Assembly (NCBI GenBank): GCA_030669135.1
Contig: DAOVEE010000062.1
Coordinates: forward strand, 1-9,476
Reading direction: 5' to 3'
Length of the DNA: 9,476 nucleotides
Origin: Candidatus Bathyarchaeota archaeon
GTDB lineage: Archaea > Thermoproteota > Bathyarchaeia > TCS64
This document shows, piece by piece, positions 5,270 through 9,476 of this stretch. Within the stretch, counting starts at the first letter, position 1, and every line of letters starts with the position of its first letter. The notes below the pieces were generated by a model. That model did no database searches and was not told the origin of the DNA. It saw only the letters and a list, made by a program, of their open reading frames with translations. The position numbers and the translations under genes were made by a program.

Positions 5270-7219
5270 TTGACTGGCAGCCGGGAGCAGAGGATACGGG
5301 TACTGCACATCGACGACGAGGACGCCCAGCTCGTGTTCGCCAAGATGTTCCTGGAGGACGCGGACCCGGGGCTCGAGGTAGTGTCGTTCAGCGACCCGGC
5401 CAAGCTTTTAGACTCGCTGGACGACTCCGTGGACTGCGTGGTCTCGGACTACATCATGCCCGGGATGGACGGCATGGAGCTCTGCCATAGGGTCAAGGAG
5501 AGGGCATCTGTTCCCTTCATTCTCTACACGGGCCGGGGCAGCGAGGTGGTCGCGGAGGCGGCTTTCAAGCGGGGCGTCGACGACTACGTGCGGAAGGAGT
5601 CCGACCCCAGCCACTACCAGCTGCTCGCGAAGCGGATAAGGTCCCAGGCGGCGACGTACAGGAGGCTAGGCGAGCAATACCGGTACCAGGAGAGGCTTGA
5701 GCAGCTCAGGGGGAACCTGGGGCTGCTGAGCGAGGCGAGGAGCCTCAGTGAGCTCGCGGAGACGACTTCCCTCATAATCGAGAGGGTCTTCGGGTGCAGC
5801 CATAGTTGCTTCATGGTCATAAGGGACGGGAAGACAGTCCCTGTCTTCACAAATGGTCACGTTGAGCTATCCGAGCTGGACATCGGCGGCGTCGACTCTA
5901 TCCAGCAAGTAATCGACGAGGATGGGGAGAGGGTCGTGGTCCCTCTGACTCTCGGCGACGTCCACGGCGCCGTGGTGATAGTGAGCCCAGACGGCTACGG
6001 CGATCAGGACGAGAGCCTTCTCGGGACTCTGGGCACCTTTGTCTCCCAGTCGCTTCACCGCGTCGTCCAGACGGAGCAGATAAGGGCTTCAGAGGAGCAG
6101 TTCAGGAGCATCGTGGAGAACGTCCAGGACGTCATCGTCCTCACCAGGCCTGAGGGCAGCATCACGTACATCAGCCCCAGCTGCCGCGGGGTGTTCGGCA
6201 GCCCACCCGGGGAGCTCAGGCACCGCATGTGGGGCGACCTAGTCCACGACGAGGACATGGACAAGCTTGAGACGTTCTACGCCAAGTCTCTACGGGGCGA
6301 GGGGGGCGTCATCCCGGAGTACCGTGTGAGGCGCGGCGGCGAGGAGCGTTGGGTGAGCCACACGTGGAGCCCCATAATGAAGGACGGCGAGGTTTGGCAG
6401 GTGGTGAGCGCCGTCAACGACATCACGTGGAGGAAGAACGCGGAGACGGCGCTCCAGAGGAGCCTGGGGGAGCTGGAGCAGACCAACAAGGAGCTGAACG
6501 ACTTCACCCACATCGTGAGCCACGACCTGAAGGCGCCGCTCATGACCATCGAGAGCTTCAGCAGCTTTCTCCTGGAGGACTACGGGGACAGGCTGGACGG
6601 CGCCGGCCAGGACTACCTGACCCGTGTATTGACGGCCTCACAGAGGATGATGGGGCTCATCGACGGGCTGCTGACGCTGAGCAGGGTGGGCAGGAAGCAC
6701 ACAGGGTACGCCGAGGTGGACGTGGGTGGGATGATGAGAGAGGTGCTGGAGGATCTGGGTGGCCAGGTGGACGCGAGCAGCGCCGTCGTCACCGTCGGGG
6801 AGATGCCCGTCGTGGTGGCGCAGGAGATCTGGGTGAAGCAGCTCCTGGGCAACCTGGTGGGCAATGCGATAAAGTTCAACGAGTCCAAGCCGCCCCGCGT
6901 CGAGGTGGGTTACAGGGACACGGGGGACCACCACTACTTCACGGTGACCGACAACGGGAGAGGTATCCCGGAGAGCCAGAGGCATCTTCTTTTCAGGGTG
7001 TTCAGCCGGGTGCCCACGGAGAAGCATTACCCGGGGACGGGGGCGGGGCTGAGCATATGCAGGAAGATCGTGGAGTCCATGGGCGGCGAGATCGGGGTGG
7101 AGAGCAAGAAGGGCTTCGGCTCAACGTTCTGGTTCACGCTGCCCAAGGGGAGGGCGCCGGAAAGCATCGCCGGGGTGAGTGCCGAGGAGGCCGAGGCCAA
7201 GGCGATCAGGTTCCAGTGA
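5270..7219 (+). CDS. Soluble hybrid sensor histidine kinase (receiver-GAF-PAS-HisKA-HATPase)
   Basis: This 649-residue cytoplasmic kinase has no membrane segment. Order: receiver domain at about 8-120 with acidic pair D15-D16, phospho-acceptor D60 (SDYIMPGMDG), T87 and K109; GAF-like domain at about 150-265; PAS domain at about 275-390 (SEEQFRSIVENVQDVIVL); then a HisKA helix pair with phosphorylatable H418 in IVSHDLKAP. The catalytic domain shows the N-box (N528, N532), the DNGRGIP box (D561) and the GTGAGLS box near 589. All key residues are present, so it should be active and sense an intracellular cue by GAF or PAS, with ligand unknown. The receiver at the N-terminus suggests it also accepts phosphate or protein input from another kinase. 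TTG is the only start before the receiver domain, since no ATG or GTG precedes it in frame downstream of the TATA box. The response regulator 107 bases downstream is its likely partner. Confidence 0.9.
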   Translation: MTGSREQRIRVLHIDDEDAQLVFAKMFLEDADPGLEVVSFSDPAKLLDSLDDSVDCVVSDYIMPGMDGMELCHRVKERASVPFILYTGRGSEVVAEAAFKRGVDDYVRKESDPSHYQLLAKRIRSQAATYRRLGEQYRYQERLEQLRGNLGLLSEARSLSELAETTSLIIERVFGCSHSCFMVIRDGKTVPVFTNGHVELSELDIGGVDSIQQVIDEDGERVVVPLTLGDVHGAVVIVSPDGYGDQDESLLGTLGTFVSQSLHRVVQTEQIRASEEQFRSIVENVQDVIVLTRPEGSITYISPSCRGVFGSPPGELRHRMWGDLVHDEDMDKLETFYAKSLRGEGGVIPEYRVRRGGEERWVSHTWSPIMKDGEVWQVVSAVNDITWRKNAETALQRSLGELEQTNKELNDFTHIVSHDLKAPLMTIESFSSFLLEDYGDRLDGAGQDYLTRVLTASQRMMGLIDGLLTLSRVGRKHTGYAEVDVGGMMREVLEDLGGQVDASSAVVTVGEMPVVVAQEIWVKQLLGNLVGNAIKFNESKPPRVEVGYRDTGDHHYFTVTDNGRGIPESQRHLLFRVFSRVPTEKHYPGTGAGLSICRKIVESMGGEIGVESKKGFGSTFWFTLPKGRAPESIAGVSAEEAEAKAIRFQ

Positions 7220-7267
7220 TCTAGAAGCCTAAGGAGTATCCGTGTTACTGAATGGAGGCGAATAATG

Positions 7268-7276
7268 CTTTTTATC
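7268..7276 (+). promoter_or_regulatory. TATA-like box of the response-regulator gene
   Basis: CTTTTTATC is centred near 7272 and would start transcription near 7298, giving a leader of about 30 bases that includes the Shine-Dalgarno site. The regulator could therefore be expressed independently of the kinase gene. Confidence 0.4.
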
Positions 7277-7312
7277 GGTGTTGTGCTCAGAGGAGCCGAC
7301 GTTGAGCCTGCT

Positions 7313-7319
7313 GGAGGTG
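7313..7319 (+). promoter_or_regulatory. Strong Shine-Dalgarno site for the response regulator
   Basis: GGAGGTG is a full match to the archaeal anti-Shine-Dalgarno sequence and sits seven bases before the GTG at 7327. It settles that start, and it stands out because most other genes here appear leaderless. Confidence 0.75.
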
Positions 7320-7326
7320 CACCCAC

Positions 7327-8376
7327 GTGAGCGATAGAGTGTACAGCGTGTTGTTCGTGGAGGACAACCCGAACCACTACAAGATACTCCAGAGATTCAT
7401 AGAGAAGTCGGGGCTGCCGATACAGGTGGACCACGTCGAGACGGCGCAGGAGTGCTTCACCATCTTCCTGAAGAAGAACTACGACCTCCTCATGCTGGAC
7501 TACAACCTGGGGGACGTGTCGGGTATCGACATACTGGAGAGGCTCAAGGAGCTGGACGTCATGGTGCCAATAGTGATGGTGACCCAGCAGAAGAACCCGA
7601 AGATCGCTATAGACGCCATGAAGCTGGGTGCGGTTGACTTCATCATGAAGTCCAAGGAGAGCTTCAAGGAGCTGCCGGGGAAGATCATAGGGTACGTGGA
7701 CGACTACGAAGGCAGGCTCACCAACGGACAGATCTACAAGGTGAAGCGGCGGAGCATAGTCAGGTTGCCTGAGGTTCGGCAGCTGCTGAAGCTTATCATT
7801 AAGGCTGAGGACGGCTCGCTGACGCCAGCGTCCAACACGCGGCACTTCTACGAGCCCGACCACACCATGTTTCTGGATATGACCCAGGAGAACCTGGACA
7901 AGGTCATGCAGATGCTCACCCTCAACAAGATCCTCCTCAAGAGGCCGGTGGGCGTCAAGGTGGCTTGCCCGCGGTGCGAGTCGGACAACGTGACCACGGT
8001 GCCGGTGTGCCCCGTGTGCGGCGGCAAGGTGTTCGTGAAGAACGTGGGCGCCTTGTCGGACCCGTCGAAGCCGTTCAAGTGTCTGGACGGCTGCAACCAG
8101 GCGTTCCCTGAGGTGGGGATCACGTACAGGTGCAACCAGTGCACCAAGGTGTTCAGCCTGAAGGAGTCGCGGTACAAGCACACCTTCGAGTTCGCGTTGA
8201 ACCCCCAGATCCGGTTGGAGGTGGAGAGCCAGGTGGACGACGCCGAGGAGCTGGAGCAGTGGGAGCAGCAGAGCCAGGACATGGAGGAGCGGCTGGAGAA
8301 CACCAAGGCGATGCAGGTGGAGATAAGAGACCAGCTGCGGACCCTCATCAAGAGTCAGCTGAAGAAGAGCGGCTAG
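7327..8376 (+). CDS. Response regulator with eight-cysteine zinc-ribbon (TackOD1-like) output and C-terminal coiled coil
   Basis: This protein has 349 residues. A receiver domain covers about 4-120, with acidic E12-D13, phospho-acceptor D58 (LLMLDYNLGD), T86 and K108 in IMKSKES. A helical, possibly winged-helix-like segment follows at about 140-210 (LDKVMQMLTLNKILLKRP). Next come four cysteine pairs: C214/C217, C228/C231, C252/C256 and C269/C272, enough for two zinc sites. A Glu/Gln-rich coiled coil occupies about 290-345. The zinc part resembles the thaumarchaeal output domain (TackOD1) known from archaeal signalling proteins; this is recalled by pattern, not searched. No standard DNA-binding output domain is recognised, so it may act through protein contact or through DNA binding by the zinc or winged region. 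It follows the sensor kinase, its probable phosphodonor. Its TAG stop shares CTAG with the stop of copZ. Confidence 0.85.
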   Translation: MSDRVYSVLFVEDNPNHYKILQRFIEKSGLPIQVDHVETAQECFTIFLKKNYDLLMLDYNLGDVSGIDILERLKELDVMVPIVMVTQQKNPKIAIDAMKLGAVDFIMKSKESFKELPGKIIGYVDDYEGRLTNGQIYKVKRRSIVRLPEVRQLLKLIIKAEDGSLTPASNTRHFYEPDHTMFLDMTQENLDKVMQMLTLNKILLKRPVGVKVACPRCESDNVTTVPVCPVCGGKVFVKNVGALSDPSKPFKCLDGCNQAFPEVGITYRCNQCTKVFSLKESRYKHTFEFALNPQIRLEVESQVDDAEELEQWEQQSQDMEERLENTKAMQVEIRDQLRTLIKSQLKKSG

Positions 8377-8588
8377 GCTTCGGCGGTGTAGAGCTCAGTA
8401 TCGTTCACGGCGTCGACGAGCCTCTGTTTATCGACGCCTGCCCCGGGCTTCAGGGTGACCGTGGCTTTCCCGGCTTTATGGTCTGCCTCGGCGCTCTCTA
8501 CGCCTTCCACCGCCTCCAGGGCTTTCCTGACCCTCATCTCGCAGTGGGGGCAGGTCATTCCCTTGACCTTTAACTCGACTGTAGACAT
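8373..8588 (-). CDS. copZ: CopZ-like heavy-metal-associated (HMA) copper chaperone
   Basis: This is a 71-residue single HMA domain with the metal-binding motif GMTCPHC (Cys13 and Cys16) and the expected beta-alpha-beta-beta-alpha-beta pattern (VELKVKG, EMRVRKALEAVEGV, ATVTLKPG). Proteins of this type carry Cu(I) in the cytosol and deliver it to the N-terminal domains of CopA. The neighbouring divergent copA gene fits that role. The His after the first Cys-Pro (CPHC) is common in CopZ proteins; other soft metals such as Zn or Hg cannot be excluded from sequence. ATG at 8588 lies about 26 bases from the centre of the TATA-like sequence in the palindrome at 8607-8621, which indicates a leaderless mRNA. 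The gene converges on the response regulator and both end in the same CTAG. Confidence 0.9.
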   Translation of the reverse strand: MSTVELKVKGMTCPHCEMRVRKALEAVEGVESAEADHKAGKATVTLKPGAGVDKQRLVDAVNDTELYTAEA

Positions 8589-8606
8589 GTTATTCGCTGG
8601 GGATCG

Positions 8607-8621
8607 GCGTTTATTAAACGC
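8607..8621. promoter_or_regulatory. Perfect 15-base palindrome over the copZ TATA box; candidate copper-responsive operator
   Basis: The sequence is GCGTTTATTAAACGC, with 7-base arms mirrored exactly around base 8614. Its centre is about 26 bases from the copZ ATG, so it contains the copZ TATA element. It also lies about 26 bases upstream of the centre of the probable copA TATA box at 8637-8644. A dimeric regulator bound here would block copZ and could act on copA. Partial symmetry is expected of TATA boxes, but the extension into GCG/CGC arms is more than a TATA box needs. Confidence 0.5.
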
Positions 8622-8636
8622 TGTTGAAGCTTGGAG

Positions 8637-8644
8637 TTTTTATG
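8637..8644 (+). promoter_or_regulatory. TATA-like box for copA
   Basis: TTTTTATG is centred near 8640, about 27 bases before the GTG at 8667. This supports a leaderless copA mRNA starting at that codon. Confidence 0.45.
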
Positions 8645-8666
8645 GCGCCGCGTTTCAGCTTTGGCT

Positions 8667-9476
8667 GTGACTGATAGACCCGAGGAGCAGGCCGTCGAGG
8701 CTGCCGACACGAGGACCGCGGTTATCCCGGTGAAGGGCATGCACTGCGCCACGTGCGCCCTCAGCATCTCGAAGACGCTGCACAGGAGGGCGGGGGTCAG
8801 GGCTGCGGACGTGAGCTATGGCACCGAGAAGGCCGTTGTGGAGTATGACCCCGAGAAGATCTCGCTGGAGGAGATAGGGACCGCCATCAGGGAGCTGGAG
8901 TACGAGCCGGTGCTGCCTTTGGAGGCGGAGACGAGCCGGGAGGTGACGCTGAAGATCGTGGGTATGACGTGCGCGGCGTGTGTGGCGGCGGTGGAGAAGG
9001 CGTTGAAGAGGGTGGACGGCGTCATGGACGCGGTGGTGAACCTGGCGACGGAGAAGGCTTTCGTCAGGTACGACCCTCGGAGGGTGAGCATACTGGATCT
9101 CAGGGAGGCGGTGCGGGGCGCCGGGTACGACGTCTCCGAGGAGGAGGAGGTGGACATCTACCAGGAGAACCTGGAGGTCGTCAGGCGCAGGATGCTGCTT
9201 AGCTGGGCGTTCACGGGGCCCATCATACTGTGGATGATTCCCCACATGGTTTTCGGCGTCGCGTGGCCCAGCCACTTTATTTTCAATTTAGGTGTGACGA
9301 TACTGAGCGCGCCTGTGATCTTCTGGGTGGGGTGGCCTACCATCCGCAGCGCGTATGCGTCGTTGACTCACGGCTCGGCGAACATGGATGTGCTCATCGC
9401 GATGGGGACCGTCATCGCTTGGCTGACGGGACCCGCGAGCTTCGTGTCGCCGCTGTTCAACTACGCGGGCAGCAGC
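8667..9476 (+). CDS. copA: Copper-exporting P1B-type ATPase CopA, N-terminal part (cut by window end)
   Basis: The frame is open for 270 codons to the last base; the phosphorylation, hinge and CPC-type transport motifs lie outside the window. Two N-terminal HMA domains are complete: the first has GMHCATC (Cys27, Cys30) and the second GMTCAAC (Cys102, Cys105). The membrane domain starts near residue 178 (RRRMLLSWAFTGPIILWMI), with further segments at about 205-228 and 246-262, and carries the P1B-1-typical HGSANMDVLIAMGT. The enzyme would use ATP to export Cu(I). GTG 8667 is favoured because it sits one TATA-spacing after TTTTTATG at 8637; TTG at 8661 is an in-frame alternative. An ATG at 8642 is in another frame. 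The first HMA lacks the usual Thr before Cys (His instead), a mild variant. The divergent copZ chaperone supports copper over other metals. Confidence 0.93.
   Translation, partial: MTDRPEEQAVEAADTRTAVIPVKGMHCATCALSISKTLHRRAGVRAADVSYGTEKAVVEYDPEKISLEEIGTAIRELEYEPVLPLEAETSREVTLKIVGMTCAACVAAVEKALKRVDGVMDAVVNLATEKAFVRYDPRRVSILDLREAVRGAGYDVSEEEEVDIYQENLEVVRRRMLLSWAFTGPIILWMIPHMVFGVAWPSHFIFNLGVTILSAPVIFWVGWPTIRSAYASLTHGSANMDVLIAMGTVIAWLTGPASFVSPLFNYAGSS

Noticed and set aside
6349..7224. Long plus-strand open frame of 291 codons in a second frame
   Set aside because: Its Arg/Gly-rich translation is a typical GC-rich shadow of the sensor kinase, which occupies the correct frame with all kinase motifs.
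7027..8181. Long minus-strand open frame of 384 codons
   Set aside because: It is His/Leu/Arg-rich low-complexity shadow antisense to the response regulator and the kinase end, without recognisable domains.
1..9476. CRISPR array, tRNA, rRNA or insertion sequence
   Set aside because: No regularly spaced repeats, cloverleaf-like sequence, rRNA segment, transposase frame or terminal inverted repeats were found by reading.

Overview
The window reads as a GC-rich archaeal genome, probably of the TACK group. The archaeal evidence is: a short A24 prepilin peptidase with a GGAD catalytic motif; TATA-like boxes centred about 22-27 bases ahead of several start codons, which implies leaderless transcripts; free use of GTG and TTG starts; and a response regulator whose C-terminal zinc-ribbon region resembles the thaumarchaeal-type output domain (TackOD1-like). 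A narrower placement, for example Bathyarchaeia, would be a guess.

Left part (1-1555): an A24-family prepilin/preflagellin peptidase on the minus strand runs off the left edge. It is divergent from a Nim/PPOX-type flavin-binding protein, which is followed by a zinc-ribbon plus RDD-domain membrane protein.

Middle part (about 1542-3594): a visibly AT-rich island of roughly 1.6 kb holds one intact MacB/FtsX-type ABC permease without an adjacent ATPase. It lies between two pieces of GC-rich coding-like sequence on the minus strand. The left piece is an unidentified 38-codon ORF or gene remnant. The right piece is a clearly broken amidohydrolase gene, with a premature TAA and its whole catalytic barrel missing. 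The broken gene was the third member of a tightly coupled operon (GatC/AtzG-like small protein, amidase, amidohydrolase), joined at each step by a GTGA stop/start overlap. The first two genes still look intact.

Right part (5177-8376): a two-gene signalling unit. The first gene is a soluble sensor kinase (receiver-GAF-PAS-HisKA-HATPase). The second is a receiver protein with a winged-helix-like middle, an eight-cysteine zinc-ribbon region and a C-terminal coiled coil. The second gene has its own TATA box and the only strong Shine-Dalgarno sequence noted here.

Right edge (8373-9476): a copper module. A CopZ-like metallochaperone (minus strand) is divergent from a CopA-type copper P1B-ATPase with two N-terminal metal-binding domains, which is cut by the window end. 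Between them a perfect 15-base palindrome covers the copZ TATA box and is a candidate operator. CopZ would hand Cu(I) to CopA for export. No dedicated copper regulator gene is visible. Whether the adjacent two-component pair has any link to copper is unknown.
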